From the NCBI GenBank assembly GCA_018266755.1, contig JAFDZW010000005.1, positions 1,749,143 to 1,813,142 of the forward strand: a DNA stretch of 64,000 nt, in the 5' to 3' direction. The translations under genes and the position numbers were made by a program. Below, one piece after another: positions 9,108 to 18,314 of the stretch. Positions within the stretch are counted from its first letter, which is position 1. Every line of letters starts with the position of its first letter. This DNA is from Bacteroidota bacterium (lineage in GTDB: Bacteria; Bacteroidota; Ignavibacteria; Palsa-1295). The notes beneath the pieces are model-generated. The model was not told where the DNA came from, searched no databases, and saw only the letters and a list, made by a program, of their open reading frames with translations.

Positions 9108-9725
9108 ATGTTCCAGGATCCGACCCGCGCACTGATTGAAGTATCGACCCTTGCCGTCCGGCCGGAGCTCAGGACCGAACTTACGGCTGTACTTTCCGAT
9201 ATCAAAGCGAACGACCGGGCTTCGTTCAACGAGCTATATGAAGTATTACTCCAATCCTATCTCTTCGCCGGCTTTCCTGCTGCGCTCGAAGGAGTACGAG
9301 CTCTCGAACGTACATTCGGCGTTCCACCGGAGCGTATCATTGAAGAAGAGCCCCATGCCATCGCAACAGAATACGAACAGTTCTTTGCCCGAGGAGACGC
9401 TCTCTACCAGATCGTCTACGGTAAGAATGCTCCGCGCGTGCGCGAAGAAATGATTCGGCTGAGTCCGGAGCTTGCCGCATGGGCCATGATCGAAGGGTAT
9501 GGCAAAACACTCTCGCGTTCGGGGCTCCCGACGAACACTCGCGAGCTATGCATCGTCGCGCAACTCACTCAGCTCGGCTGGGATCGCCAGCTCTATTCCC
9601 ATATCCTCGGGGCGCGCAATACCGGGTCGTCTGTCGAAGCGATTCGCGAAGCTGCACGGATCGGCGCCCACGGGAACGAAGCGCTCCGTGCACGGGCCGA
9701 ACAACTCCTCGAAAAACTTGTTTAA
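9108..9725 (+). CDS. Carboxymuconolactone decarboxylase (CMD)/AhpD-like family protein
   Basis: 205 residues of mostly helices. The C-terminal half carries the CMD signature arrangement, NTRELCIVAQLTQLGW followed by QLYSHILGARNTGSSVEAI. The CxxC pair of AhpD-type peroxidase reductases is absent, so a redox function like AhpD is unlikely. The N-terminal half contains a second, weaker helical repeat (LLQSYLFAGFPAALEG). The start at 9108 lies 3 bases after the SDR stop. Many CMD proteins in such contexts have no assigned reaction. Family assignment is firm; function unknown. Confidence 0.8.
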   Translation: MFQDPTRALIEVSTLAVRPELRTELTAVLSDIKANDRASFNELYEVLLQSYLFAGFPAALEGVRALERTFGVPPERIIEEEPHAIATEYEQFFARGDALYQIVYGKNAPRVREEMIRLSPELAAWAMIEGYGKTLSRSGLPTNTRELCIVAQLTQLGWDRQLYSHILGARNTGSSVEAIREAARIGAHGNEALRARAEQLLEKLV

Positions 9726-9745
9726 ATATCGCTTCGGAGCGATTG

Positions 9746-11005
9746 ATGCTTCGAAGCCATTACTCACGATCGATGCTTCAGAAGCGAGGGTACACCGCGT
9801 TCGTCCTGCTGTGCATAGTTGCGCTTGCATCCTGTGCACGACGATCCGATGACGTTCCGCCGGCACGTTCGTCGGCAACGTTCGGATTCGACGGCTCGCA
9901 CCACTTGCCGCCAACGGGTCAACCGACAACCGCTACTACCCTCTCGCTTCCCGCCCCCTATGCTCCGACCTCCGCCCCGCTCGCACTCAATACGAATGAC
10001 ACTGAGATCTTTGCCATCGCCCAGGATCGCATCATTGTGATCGGGAGTCAGAAGTCGGCCCGAATCCTTGCGCGATCGACCGACTCGACCGCGATCACCG
10101 AACTGCTCTGCGATACGGCAAATATCTATGCAATCCACCTCAACGGCACGATCGAGCGCTTTGCACCTGATGGCTCCGTGGTGTGGCATACGTCGGTTCA
10201 TAGCATGCCTCATCTCGGAGCAGTGATCCATTCCGGTTCGATCGTGGTATCGAACGACTCCGAGATCGTCGCATGTGGCGTTGCTAACGGGTCGCAGAAA
10301 TGGAAATATCACAGTGCACTGGTCCCTGTTTCCCTTGCCATCGAGCCGAAGACCGGCACGCTCTATGCTGCCCTCAGCGCAAATGACCCATCGAGTACCG
10401 ACAGCATTCTCTCGTTCGATGCAGCCGGCACGGTTACTGCCCGATCGGGATTTGCACGAACGCGTATCACCTCGAATCTTTCACTCTGTGGCACGAATGG
10501 TATTCTCTTCGGCTCGCTCTCACCTTCCGATGATAAGAGCGAGTCACGTGTCGCCCACCTGACTTTCTGGACGGGTATCGGCAGCGCCGCGAAGCAGTCG
10601 TGGATGCATACACTACCCTATATCGTAAGCGCTGTCGCCAACGACGGCGAGACCGTCGTCGCGAGCGGGTTCCGCGAGACGGCCGGCGACCTTGTTAGTG
10701 GCGTCGATGCGTTTCGCACCTCGGATTCGACAACACTCTGGCAGCGGAGATTCAGCTACCCTGCCGTTACCCCGGTGTCTTTGGCGCGCGGCTTTGCATA
10801 CATCCCGTTTACGTTCACGACGAAGGCAACGGTCCCAACCAAGACCATCCTCGTCACGCTCGACCTCGGCGACGGCAAGACCGCCTCCGAGCTCGGCGTT
10901 CCGAATGCCGAGACTGGTTTTGTTCAAGGTGTCGGGGCACCCATTGGCGGCATGCTTGCATATGCCGACCGTACCGCGGCACGCATCTACTTTCTCAAAC
11001 CGTAA
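9746..11005 (+). CDS. PQQ-like beta-propeller lipoprotein
   Basis: 419 residues. ATG 9746 is chosen because GGAG lies 6 bases upstream; ATG 9773 is a possible alternative. The N-terminus is a lipoprotein signal (FVLLCIVALASC), with Cys as the predicted lipidated residue. The body has repeated blade-like segments, for example AIHLNGTIERFAPDGSVVWH, VACGVANGSQKWKYHS and DAFRTSDSTTLWQRRF, which resemble PQQ/BamB-type propeller blades. It is predicted to sit in the periplasm or at the outer membrane, perhaps as a scaffold or sensor. Not a recognisable BamB orthologue. It lies between the CMD gene and proline dehydrogenase, 3 bases from the latter. Confidence 0.75.
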   Translation: MLRSHYSRSMLQKRGYTAFVLLCIVALASCARRSDDVPPARSSATFGFDGSHHLPPTGQPTTATTLSLPAPYAPTSAPLALNTNDTEIFAIAQDRIIVIGSQKSARILARSTDSTAITELLCDTANIYAIHLNGTIERFAPDGSVVWHTSVHSMPHLGAVIHSGSIVVSNDSEIVACGVANGSQKWKYHSALVPVSLAIEPKTGTLYAALSANDPSSTDSILSFDAAGTVTARSGFARTRITSNLSLCGTNGILFGSLSPSDDKSESRVAHLTFWTGIGSAAKQSWMHTLPYIVSAVANDGETVVASGFRETAGDLVSGVDAFRTSDSTTLWQRRFSYPAVTPVSLARGFAYIPFTFTTKATVPTKTILVTLDLGDGKTASELGVPNAETGFVQGVGAPIGGMLAYADRTAARIYFLKP

Positions 11006-11008
11006 CGA

Positions 11009-11914
11009 ATGAACGCGTTCAATAAGCTGATCGCCGGGATGCTCCCGGTCATCCCGAAACCGATCGTCCGAAAAGTCAGCGCTCGCTATATTGCAGGCGT
11101 CAATATTACCGATGCCGTTCGGACCATCAAGGCGCTCAATGCCGAAGGCGCGATGGCAACGGTGGACGTCCTCGGAGAATATATCAAGGTGCTTGACGAG
11201 GCGACCGTCAATGCGAATTACTCCATGAAGGTACTCGATGCGATCAATACGGAGAAGGTCGATGCGAATCTGTCGATCAAACTCACATCGATTGGTCTTG
11301 GGCTCGATGTTGCCGAATGTGAGAGGAACGTTCGGCGCATCCTCGAAGCATCGCGCACGCATGGTGGCATCTTTGTGCGCATCGATATGGAGGATTCGAA
11401 CTACACAGAGAAAACCATCTCGATGTATGAACGCCTCCGGAAGGACTACCCGAATGTCGGCCTCGTCCTTCAGGCATATTTGCGCCGTACGGAATCCGAT
11501 ATCAAACGCCTGCTCGACGGCGGACAGACGAATCTTCGGCTCTGCAAGGGTATCTATATCGAACATGAGTCCATTGCGTTCAAAGATCGGGAGGAAATCC
11601 GGGCGAACTATCTCAAGTGTCTGGACCAGATTATTTCCGGCGGCGGCTATGTCGGGATCGCAACACATGACGACTATCTGACCGCGAATGCCGAGAGGAT
11701 CGTGAAGCAGCACAACCTCACGCGAGAACAATACGAATTTCAGATGTTGCTTGGTGTTCGCGAACCGTTGCGCCGATCGCTGATCGCCTCGGGCCACCGG
11801 TTGCGTGTGTATGTCCCCTTCGGCAAAGATTGGTACGGATATTCCGTCCGCCGACTCAAAGAAAACCCGAGCGTCGCAGGGTATATCGTCAAGGCAATGT
11901 TCACCGGCAAATAA
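11009..11914 (+). CDS. Proline dehydrogenase (monofunctional PRODH)
   Basis: 301 residues, a stand-alone FAD-dependent proline dehydrogenase that oxidises L-proline to 1-pyrroline-5-carboxylate and passes electrons to the quinone pool. Diagnostic motifs: SIKLTSIGLGLD, VRIDMEDSNYT, LVLQAYLRRTESD (substrate/FAD-binding arginines) and the C-terminal YVPFGKDWYGYSVRRLKENP. Length fits the short bacterial PutB-type enzymes rather than PutA. The partner P5C dehydrogenase is not in the window. The gene sits 3 bases after the propeller lipoprotein and 3 bases before the DUF2203 gene, and a cytochrome c follows, so an electron-transport link is possible but only inferred. Confidence 0.92.
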   Translation: MNAFNKLIAGMLPVIPKPIVRKVSARYIAGVNITDAVRTIKALNAEGAMATVDVLGEYIKVLDEATVNANYSMKVLDAINTEKVDANLSIKLTSIGLGLDVAECERNVRRILEASRTHGGIFVRIDMEDSNYTEKTISMYERLRKDYPNVGLVLQAYLRRTESDIKRLLDGGQTNLRLCKGIYIEHESIAFKDREEIRANYLKCLDQIISGGGYVGIATHDDYLTANAERIVKQHNLTREQYEFQMLLGVREPLRRSLIASGHRLRVYVPFGKDWYGYSVRRLKENPSVAGYIVKAMFTGK

Positions 11915-11917
11915 GCG

Positions 11918-12304
11918 ATGCACTACGAAAAGCACTTTACGCTTGCCGAGGCCAGAGATGCACTGACCGTGGTCGTCCCGATGTTGCAGGAGATCGTCGA
12001 CTTAAAACAGAAGCTCACTGCCAAAGGGTACGATGTCTATCGTCATCAATACCTCGGCGGCTCGGGACCGAACGGGCAGAAGTTCTTCCCCGACGAGATG
12101 GAGTATCTTGTCACGCTCGTCCAAAAAATCCATTCGATGACCATCGAGATCAAAGACCTCGAGACCGGACTCATCGACTTTCCCCACCTGCGCACGAACG
12201 GCGAAGAAGTCTATCTCTGTTACAGGCTCGGCGAGCCGTCGATCGTTGCGTGGCACACCATCGAGGGAGGCTTCGGTGCACGACGCTCGCTGGAGGAATT
12301 GTAA
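11918..12304 (+). CDS. DUF2203 family protein
   Basis: 128 residues with the family's characteristic layout: N-terminal HFTLAEARDALTVVVPML, a central charged helix containing DLKQKL, then IKDLETGLIDFPHLRTNGEE and the ending LCYRLGEPSIVAWHTIEGGF. DUF2203 proteins are small, soluble and of unknown function across many phyla. The conserved Asp, Cys, Glu and His in the second half could bind a metal, which is an inference. Located 3 bases after proline dehydrogenase, probably co-transcribed. Confidence 0.85.
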   Translation: MHYEKHFTLAEARDALTVVVPMLQEIVDLKQKLTAKGYDVYRHQYLGGSGPNGQKFFPDEMEYLVTLVQKIHSMTIEIKDLETGLIDFPHLRTNGEEVYLCYRLGEPSIVAWHTIEGGFGARRSLEEL

Positions 12305-12357
12305 CAGACGCCTCGCGCAGACATCGCAAATTTACTAACACGAGTAGTATAACCAAT

Positions 12358-13230
12358 ATGACACGTATGAACCGTTTCCTTCCACTTGCATCGTTCGCTG
12401 TCGCTGCGATGCTCATTGGTATCTTCAGCAGTTGCGCAAAGCAAGAAGACAAGGCGCCACAATCGGCCGAACAAAAAGTCGAGAACGCCATGCAAGGCCA
12501 ACAACAGGCTGCGCAGAGCGCCGACACCTCGAAGAGCGGGACCACCATGACGCTCAGCGACAAGGCGAAGAAAGGACAAGCAATCTTCTATAATACGTCG
12601 TTCGGCAAGTTCAAGGCATCGTGTGCGATGTGCCATAGCGACGGGACAGACCGAACAAAGGACGGAAAGACTCGCGCCGGTCATACGCTTGCCGGCGTGA
12701 CGTCGCGTACTACGACATGGAACGGCATGTTCAAAACTGCCGATCTGAAGAAGGATGCCTACGGCGCGCGTCTCTGTGCGTCGGGCTTCCTCGAACGTGG
12801 TGATGGCGACATGGCAAAGGCACTGAGCGCTGACGAAGCCGATGCGCTCAATGAGTACTTCGCTGCCATTGCCGATGCACCCGGCGCGATCAAGAAGAAC
12901 CTCACGATCCAGTGGGTGCTCAAGCCGGTCTTCAGCGAAGACCAGCAACTTGACGAGAAGCTGACAAAGCCTGCCGTCAAAGCTATTATGAAACTACCGG
13001 GAGATCCGGCAAAGGGACAGACAGTGTGGCAGGGAACATGCGTCACATGTCATGACCTACAGCAGAAGAAAGTCGGGCCGTCGATGGCTGAAGCTGCGAA
13101 GGATATGAACTACGTCGCGCAGAGCATTCGGTGCGGCTCGATGGCAATGCCCTTCTTCGCAAAAGATATTCTCAGCGATCAGCAGATCGCCGACGTGATC
13201 GCATACGTACAAAGCTCGATCAAGAAATAA
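12358..13230 (+). CDS. Diheme c-type cytochrome lipoprotein
   Basis: 290 residues. The start at 12358 (or ATG 12367) gives a lipoprotein signal with lipobox IFSSC. Two heme-binding sites are visible: CAMCH in the first domain and CVTCH in the second, which has a likely Met ligand in SMAMPFF. The second domain (from about residue 215) looks like an ordinary class I cytochrome c; the first is longer and more divergent. It likely moves electrons on the periplasmic face of a membrane. It is the last plus-strand gene before a bidirectional terminator and convergent minus-strand genes. Its redox partner is not identifiable. Confidence 0.88.
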   Translation: MTRMNRFLPLASFAVAAMLIGIFSSCAKQEDKAPQSAEQKVENAMQGQQQAAQSADTSKSGTTMTLSDKAKKGQAIFYNTSFGKFKASCAMCHSDGTDRTKDGKTRAGHTLAGVTSRTTTWNGMFKTADLKKDAYGARLCASGFLERGDGDMAKALSADEADALNEYFAAIADAPGAIKKNLTIQWVLKPVFSEDQQLDEKLTKPAVKAIMKLPGDPAKGQTVWQGTCVTCHDLQQKKVGPSMAEAAKDMNYVAQSIRCGSMAMPFFAKDILSDQQIADVIAYVQSSIKK

Positions 13231-13290
13231 GCACTCGTGACCACATATCACAGTGTATGCTGAGTAGATAGACTCAGTGTCTTGAAAAAA

Positions 13291-13322
13291 AAAGCACACG
13301 ATCAATGTCGTGTGCTTTTTTA
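13291..13322. terminator. Bidirectional intrinsic terminator
   Basis: AAAGCACACGA at 13291-13301 pairs perfectly with TCGTGTGCTTT at 13308-13318 around a 6-base loop. An A-run precedes and a T-run follows, so it can stop transcription from the cytochrome gene (plus) and from the crotonase gene (minus). Confidence 0.9.
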
Positions 13323-13377
13323 TGCAAAGTAATTCGGTAGTCTGGGAGGGGCACACTACAGTATGTCCCTCAGGTGG

Positions 13378-14178
13378 TTATTTCCCCACGAACTGTGCTT
13401 TACGCTTTTCGAGGAATGCTGTCGTGCCTTCGTGGAAATCGGCGGAGGTTGTGAGTGCTCCGAAGCGTTCTGCTTCACGACCAAGTCCTTCATCGATCGA
13501 TTCATCGATTCCTTCTACGATACAATCGAGTGCTGCACTGACCGCCAGCGGCGCTTTCGAGGCAATGGTTGCAGCCATTTGATTGGCCGTTGTGATCAGT
13601 TCGCCAAGCGGCACGACCCGCGCTACCATTCCCTGCTCCAACGCTTCGCGAGCATCCATCTGGCGACCGGTCAGGATAAGATCGGTCGCGAGTGTACGTC
13701 CCAGAATTCGTGTCAGGCGTTGCGTACCGCCATAGCCTGGAATAATACCGAGGTTAACTTCCGGCTGGCCGAACTTTGCGTTCTCCGAGCAGATGCGAAT
13801 GTGACAGGCAAGTGCAAGTTCGCTGCCGCCGCCAAGTGCAAATCCGTTCACTGCTGCGATGAACGGTTTCGGCGACGATTCGATCAGCGAAAACACCGAC
13901 TGCCCTTTTTGTGCAAACTCTCGACCTTCTTCGGGATCGTTGAGGGCTGCAAGCTCACCGATATCCGCTCCGGCAACGAAGGCCTTCTCTCCTTTGCCCG
14001 TAACGATCACTACACGTACATCATCACGTTCGCGCAAGTCCGTAACCAAATGACGCAGATCGTCGAGTACCGCCGAGCTCAAGGCATTGAGCTTATCGGG
14101 ACGATTGATCGTAATGGTTGCAACAAAGGCGTCGATGCTACATTCGATGGTCTTGTATTCTGCGATAGTGTTTGGCAT
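13378..14178 (-). CDS. Enoyl-CoA hydratase/isomerase (crotonase) family protein
   Basis: 266 residues with crotonase hallmarks: INRPDKLNALS, the oxyanion-hole segment AFVAGADIGEL, NGFALGGGSELALACHIR with one catalytic Glu position, and GQPEVNLGIIPGYGGTQRL with the other. Both acidic residues of true hydratases are therefore retained. It probably hydrates 2-enoyl-CoA to 3-hydroxyacyl-CoA in fatty-acid or amino-acid degradation. It is the 3'-most gene of the minus-strand group that includes lpxD, 70 bases downstream of the lpxD stop. No other beta-oxidation gene is nearby. Confidence 0.92.
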   Translation of the reverse strand: MPNTIAEYKTIECSIDAFVATITINRPDKLNALSSAVLDDLRHLVTDLRERDDVRVVIVTGKGEKAFVAGADIGELAALNDPEEGREFAQKGQSVFSLIESSPKPFIAAVNGFALGGGSELALACHIRICSENAKFGQPEVNLGIIPGYGGTQRLTRILGRTLATDLILTGRQMDAREALEQGMVARVVPLGELITTANQMAATIASKAPLAVSAALDCIVEGIDESIDEGLGREAERFGALTTSADFHEGTTAFLEKRKAQFVGK

Positions 14179-14248
14179 GGATACGATTCAGAATTAATTT
14201 GTCGGTCTCTGCGAGCCGATCATGTGTACGTCGTTACCGGACGGTAAA

Positions 14249-15232
14249 CTACTGTCCCAGTTTACGAAGTTTCTCTTCAAGCACGCGAACACGTTCGATG
14301 AGTTCGGGCAACAATCGTTTTGCCGCTTCTTCGCGAAAGGCGGTGCGAACTTCTTTTGCCGGAGCGCCGAAATACGTCCCGCTTCGCTCAATCGATTTCG
14401 ATACACCGGATTGGGCAATGACCACGACATCCTCAGCCGTCGTGATATGGCCAACCATTCCCACTTGTCCGGCGATTTGATTTCGCTTGCCGATCTTGGC
14501 CGAACCGCTGATCCCCGTTTGTGCGGCAATGGCCGTGTACTCGCCAATCTCGACGTTATGTGCGATCTGAACAAGATTGTCGAGCTTGACGCCGCGTCGA
14601 AGAATCGTATCCGCCATTGCAGCGCGATCGATCGTACAGCAGGCGCCAATCTCGACATCGTCTTCGATTGATACGCCACCGAGCTGCGGCACTTTGAGAT
14701 ACGAGCCGTCGGCGTTACGCGCGTAACCGAACCCATCGTACCCGATTACGGTCCCTGGGCCGATCGCACACCGAGCACCGATACGCACGCCGTCATAGAT
14801 CGTGCAGTTCGGATGCACGACGGTTCCCTCACCGATCGTGACATCGTGGGCGACGAACACATTCGCTCCGATGCGAGCCGAGTCGGCAATCGTAGCACTC
14901 GGATGAATGACAGCCGTCGGATGAATTCGTTCGGTAAAGATCGATGTGCGGGGATTGAAAATAGCGAGCGCTTTTGCAAATGCGATGTAGGGATCCGGTG
15001 CGCGCAACAACGCTGGCGCATGGTCGCCACCGACCACCAGATCGTTCGAGACGATCAGTGCACTCGCCGTTGTCGAATCCAAATACTTCTCGTAAGACGG
15101 ATTCGCAATGAATGACAACGTACCGGGTGTCGCTTCGGTGATCGGACGCACGGCGCTGATCTCAATGTCTCGATCGGCACTGCCATCGTCGCAGACGGCA
15201 CCAATCATTCTGGCAAGTTCGGCGAGCTTCAT
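14249..15232 (-). CDS. lpxD: UDP-3-O-acylglucosamine N-acyltransferase
   Basis: 327 residues. An N-terminal uridine-binding domain (GTLSFIANPSYEKYL) is followed by left-handed beta-helix hexapeptide repeats (VIGYDGFGYARNADG, VEIGACCTIDRAAMADT). The catalytic His is in LVQIAHNVEIG. LpxD transfers a 3-hydroxyacyl chain from ACP to UDP-3-O-acyl-glucosamine, the third step of lipid A synthesis, in the cytoplasm. It follows two Skp/OmpH genes on the same strand, a neighbourhood seen in many Gram-negatives (bamA-skp-lpxD), although bamA is not present. Shows that the organism makes lipid A. Confidence 0.95.
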   Translation of the reverse strand: MKLAELARMIGAVCDDGSADRDIEISAVRPITEATPGTLSFIANPSYEKYLDSTTASALIVSNDLVVGGDHAPALLRAPDPYIAFAKALAIFNPRTSIFTERIHPTAVIHPSATIADSARIGANVFVAHDVTIGEGTVVHPNCTIYDGVRIGARCAIGPGTVIGYDGFGYARNADGSYLKVPQLGGVSIEDDVEIGACCTIDRAAMADTILRRGVKLDNLVQIAHNVEIGEYTAIAAQTGISGSAKIGKRNQIAGQVGMVGHITTAEDVVVIAQSGVSKSIERSGTYFGAPAKEVRTAFREEAAKRLLPELIERVRVLEEKLRKLGQ

Positions 15233-15268
15233 CGATACGTAATACGCTGTTGGTCGACCGACGGTCTC

Positions 15269-15982
15269 TTATTTAATCGGTGTATTGACCGGAGGATTCA
15301 CCGGCGGAACACCCTGCGGCGGAGTGGTGATCACTTGTCCCGGCTGCGGGCGTGTTGGCGGTGGCATCCCGCCCGGCGGCATGTTCGGCGGCGGAGCGGG
15401 ATTCGTACCGGGTTTCGAGTTCTTTAGGAGAGGGCTGAAGATATCGTTCGTTTCGATCCCGAGTTTCTTCGCGACTGCCGTGGTCAGGTCGAATTTTGCG
15501 TTGGTGTAGAGCAGTGCAAGCTCTTTGGCGCTCTTATCGAAGACGTAATCGTACTTGCCGTCAAGCGCCACTTCTTCGAGAGCCTTATTAAGTTTGTCGT
15601 ACGCATTCTTCATGAGTGTTTCCTGCTGGGTATAGAGTTCGCCGTTTGGACCGAACTTCCCCTGACGAAAATTCTCGATGCGTTTCTTCAGGTCCGCGAT
15701 ATCGAACTCGGCCGCCGAGCGTTCGGCGTCGGACATGATGAGTTTCTTGCGGTCATAATCGTTCTGCTTGCGGGTAAGCTCACTTTGCATATCCGCAACT
15801 TCCTTATTCCACTGCGCCACGATCTGGTTCAAGTGCGACTCTGCGTCCGTCGCCTCGGGCATTTGCTTCAAGAGCTTCGTCGCATCGATATAGCCGATTC
15901 GTACCTGTGCGTCGGCAGAGCGCGGTGTACCGGCAACAGCAGCGAACACCAGGACAACCACTGCAAATATTATAGATCTCAT
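15269..15982 (-). CDS. OmpH/Skp-like periplasmic chaperone with proline-rich tail
   Basis: 237 residues. Signal peptide (IIFAVVVLVFAAVAG..ADAQ), then the Skp beta-strand start VRIGYIDATKLLKQMPEA, a long charged coiled-coil with SELTRKQNDYDRKKLIM, and the returning strand YDYVFDKSAKELALLYTN. The last 45 residues are rich in Pro and Gly (NPAPPPNMPPGGMPPP), an unusual extension for the family. Skp holds unfolded outer-membrane proteins in the periplasm. It is the second of two tandem paralogues, separated by a terminator, and lies 36 bases upstream of lpxD. Confidence 0.88.
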   Translation of the reverse strand: MRSIIFAVVVLVFAAVAGTPRSADAQVRIGYIDATKLLKQMPEATDAESHLNQIVAQWNKEVADMQSELTRKQNDYDRKKLIMSDAERSAAEFDIADLKKRIENFRQGKFGPNGELYTQQETLMKNAYDKLNKALEEVALDGKYDYVFDKSAKELALLYTNAKFDLTTAVAKKLGIETNDIFSPLLKNSKPGTNPAPPPNMPPGGMPPPTRPQPGQVITTPPQGVPPVNPPVNTPIK

Positions 15983-16017
15983 ACGTATACTTCCTTCGAT
16001 AACGACTCATGCAAAAC

Positions 16018-16053
16018 AAAAGCGCGTATGCTTCTTAGAAGCACACGCGCTTT
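16018..16053 (-). terminator. Intrinsic terminator after the upstream Skp-like gene
   Basis: AAAGCGCGT at 16019-16027 pairs with ACGCGCTTT at 16045-16053, with inner GCTTC/GAAGC pairing. Read on the minus strand the stem is followed by TTTTGTTTTG. It lies between the two Skp-like genes and would partly separate their expression. Confidence 0.8.
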
Positions 16054-16108
16054 GAAAAAATGCCCCAAAAATAGGGTTGAAGTTCGTACCTAGGCGGTGC
16101 GGAGAGGC

Positions 16109-16633
16109 TTACTTCAGGGCCTTCTGGACGTCTTCGGTCAGGTCGGTCACGCCATCGGCGACATACACGATCTGGCCTTTGTCGATCACGACTTCGACCT
16201 TCTTCTTCTTCGCGGCGCCCTCGACTGCTTTCTTGATCTTGTCGAGGATCGGCTTCAGGAGGTCGGCGCGCATCTTCATGATCTCGCCATCCTGCTGGTT
16301 GAACTTTGCGTTGTTGTACGCGTCGAGGTTCTGCTTCATCTGGTTCACCTCGGCCTGTGCCTTCTGTTTCGCATCTTCGGACATCGTGCTGGCGATCTTG
16401 CTATACCCATCGAACTTGTCCTGGGTAGCCTTGGCCATCATGGTCAGCGAATCCTGCCAGACTTTCGCCTGTGCATTGAGCTTCTCATTGGCCTTCTTGT
16501 AGTCGTCAAAGTTGGTCAGGACGGCATTGCCATCGACGACACCGATCTTTTGGGCAAACGTCTTCACAGTGCCAAGTGAGAGCACCATGGCGCAGGTGAC
16601 TGCGAACATAACGAGTCGTTTTGCAGAGTGCAT
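16109..16633 (-). CDS. OmpH/Skp-like periplasmic chaperone
   Basis: 174 residues from ATG 16633, preceded on its strand by GAAGGAA about 8 bases away; a longer frame upstream has no such site. Signal peptide (KRLVMFAVTCAMVLSLG..TFAQ), then KIGVVDGNAVLTNFDDYKKA, a charged coiled-coil (NEKLNAQAKVWQDSLTMMAK) and the closing strand KKKVEVVIDKGQIVYVADG. This is the canonical Skp layout and size. It lacks the proline-rich tail of its neighbour. Gene duplication of skp is common in Bacteroidota. Confidence 0.9.
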   Translation of the reverse strand: MHSAKRLVMFAVTCAMVLSLGTVKTFAQKIGVVDGNAVLTNFDDYKKANEKLNAQAKVWQDSLTMMAKATQDKFDGYSKIASTMSEDAKQKAQAEVNQMKQNLDAYNNAKFNQQDGEIMKMRADLLKPILDKIKKAVEGAAKKKKVEVVIDKGQIVYVADGVTDLTEDVQKALK

Positions 16634-16740
16634 CTTCGAGTGTTCCTTCAAAAGTGAAAAACGATGTAACAGTATGGAAATTGACCCCTCAAAAGCGAAA
16701 AATAGGGGTAAAAGTTTCACGTTGTTCGGGCCGGAAACCG

Positions 16741-18198
16741 CTACGAGAGCTTCCAGCGGGTCCCTTCCTTCGAGTCCTCCAACACGATTCCGGCATCGGA
16801 AAGCGTGTTTCGGATCTCGTCAGAACGAGCAAAATCCTTGTTCGCTCGAGCTTCGGTACGCCAGCGGATGATTGTCTCCATGACGCTCGAAAGCGCAGCC
16901 TCTGATTTGGAGCCGGAGGTCGAACCTGCCGCTGAACCTACTGCCGGCACGATCCCGAGAATCCGGTCGGCAAGCTGATTCCATATATGGTAGAGCGACT
17001 CGAGATCTGCTGTGGGTACCCCGGAATTCAATGCTTCGTTCGTTTCGCGTGAAAGCTCGAATAGCGCTGCAACCGCTTTCGGCGTATTGAAGTCGTCGTT
17101 CATGCTTTCAATAAACTCCGACACCACAGGCCGTTGGCGTTCTTCGCTGGTGAGTTCGCGGGGAGCGAGCGGCCCGGTACGCGAACGCAGGTTATCGAAC
17201 GTCGCCAGGAGCTTCTGGTACCCGGTCCCAGCCGCTTCGATGGCGTCGATCTTAAACTCAGTCGTACTGCGGTAATGTGACTGCAGCAGGAAGAAGCGCA
17301 GTGTCATCGGCGAGAAGTCCTTAAATAAGTCTCTCAGGAAGCTCGAGTTGCCGAGCGATTTACCCATCTTCTTGCCGTCCACGGTGACCATATTATGGTG
17401 CATCCAGTAGTGGACGAACGGCTTGCCTGTCGAGCTTTCGCTCTGGGCAATCTCGCACTCATGATGTGGAAATTGATTCTCGATGCCACCGCCGTGAATA
17501 TCGATCGTCTGGCCAAGATACTTCATGCTCATCGCCGAACATTCGATGTGCCAGCCTGGGAAGCCTTCGCCCCACGGCGACGGCCAACGCATGATGTGGC
17601 CTTTCTCGGCAACTTTCCAGAGCGCAAAGTCCTGCGGGTTGCGTTTGTCGGAGCGAGTCTCGACCCGACCTGAGGCTTCCTGATCCTCGGTCTTTCGGCC
17701 CGAGAGCTTCCCGTAATCGGGATCCTTCTTTACATCGAAATAGACATTTCCGCCCGATTCGTAGGCAAACCCCTTCTCGATGAGGTCCTTGATCATTTCG
17801 ATCTGCTCGACGATGTGTCCGGTCGCATGTGGCTCGATGTCGGGGGGTAGGACGTTCATCGCGGCCATATCCTCCCGAAACCTGCGGGTATAGTATTCTG
17901 CGACGGCCATCGGGTGCTTTTTGGCCTCGACGCTTTTCTTGACGAGCTTATCTTCACCCTCGTCGGCATCGTCGGTCAGGTGCCCTACGTCTGTAATATT
18001 CTGGACGTGGGTGACGGTATAGCCCAAGAAATCGAGGTATCTCCTTACTACATCAAAGGTTACATAGCTCTTGGCATGACCGATATGGGTATCGGAATAG
18101 ACCGTCGGTCCGCAGACGTACATCCCGACATAGGGGTGGGCGATCGGATGAAAGGTCTCTTTCTGACGCGAGAGCGTATTATAGATCTGTAACGACAT
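16741..18198 (-). CDS. cysS: Cysteine-tRNA ligase
   Basis: 485 residues, usual size. Start ATG 18198 gives the family-typical N-terminus [18 protein letters not shown]; an in-frame GTG at 18219 would add 7 residues. HIGH is at about residues 38-41 and the KMSKS equivalent is KMGKS near residue 270. Zinc ligands are in [17 protein letters not shown] and HHECE. A DALR/anticodon-binding region ends the protein. It charges tRNA-Cys with cysteine in the cytoplasm. The 107-base gap to the Skp-like gene downstream suggests independent expression of the latter. Confidence 0.96.
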   Translation of the reverse strand: MSLQIYNTLSRQKETFHPIAHPYVGMYVCGPTVYSDTHIGHAKSYVTFDVVRRYLDFLGYTVTHVQNITDVGHLTDDADEGEDKLVKKSVEAKKHPMAVAEYYTRRFREDMAAMNVLPPDIEPHATGHIVEQIEMIKDLIEKGFAYESGGNVYFDVKKDPDYGKLSGRKTEDQEASGRVETRSDKRNPQDFALWKVAEKGHIMRWPSPWGEGFPGWHIECSAMSMKYLGQTIDIHGGGIENQFPHHECEIAQSESSTGKPFVHYWMHHNMVTVDGKKMGKSLGNSSFLRDLFKDFSPMTLRFFLLQSHYRSTTEFKIDAIEAAGTGYQKLLATFDNLRSRTGPLAPRELTSEERQRPVVSEFIESMNDDFNTPKAVAALFELSRETNEALNSGVPTADLESLYHIWNQLADRILGIVPAVGSAAGSTSGSKSEAALSSVMETIIRWRTEARANKDFARSDEIRNTLSDAGIVLEDSKEGTRWKLS

Positions 18199-18282
18199 AG
18201 TCGGTATGCAACACCGCACCTTAGGCCTGTAGTTCGGGGGTGGGGTAGAGGGGAAAAACCAGGAAACGCTTTTTCAGATTTT

Positions 18283-18314
18283 TTTGTCTTAAGACCTCAA
18301 AATTAGTATATTTG
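18283..18314 (+). promoter_or_regulatory. Bacteroidota-type promoter for the small lipoprotein
   Basis: TTTG at 18283-18286 and TATATTTG at 18307-18314 are separated by 20 bases, matching the Bacteroidota -33/-7 pattern (TTTG, about 19-21 bases, TAnnTTTG). It points to the gene starting at 18427. On the other strand CAAAATTA at 18298-18305 reads TAATTTTG, a possible divergent -7 box for cysS. Confidence 0.7.

Noticed and set aside
9108..9725. AhpD-type alkylhydroperoxidase
   Set aside because: The CxxC redox pair is absent; only the general CMD fold is supported.
9479..9745. N-terminal extension of the propeller lipoprotein
   Set aside because: Overlaps the CMD gene in another frame and would hide the lipoprotein signal; GGAG before ATG 9746 marks the start.
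10613..11935. 440-codon frame on the minus strand opposite proline dehydrogenase
   Set aside because: The plus-strand frame shows full PRODH motifs; the minus product has no recognisable domain and is rich in His/Asp/Arg, typical of a complementary-strand shadow.
11830..12357. N-terminal extension of the cytochrome gene
   Set aside because: Runs across the end of proline dehydrogenase and the whole DUF2203 gene in another frame; the lipoprotein signal begins at 12358.
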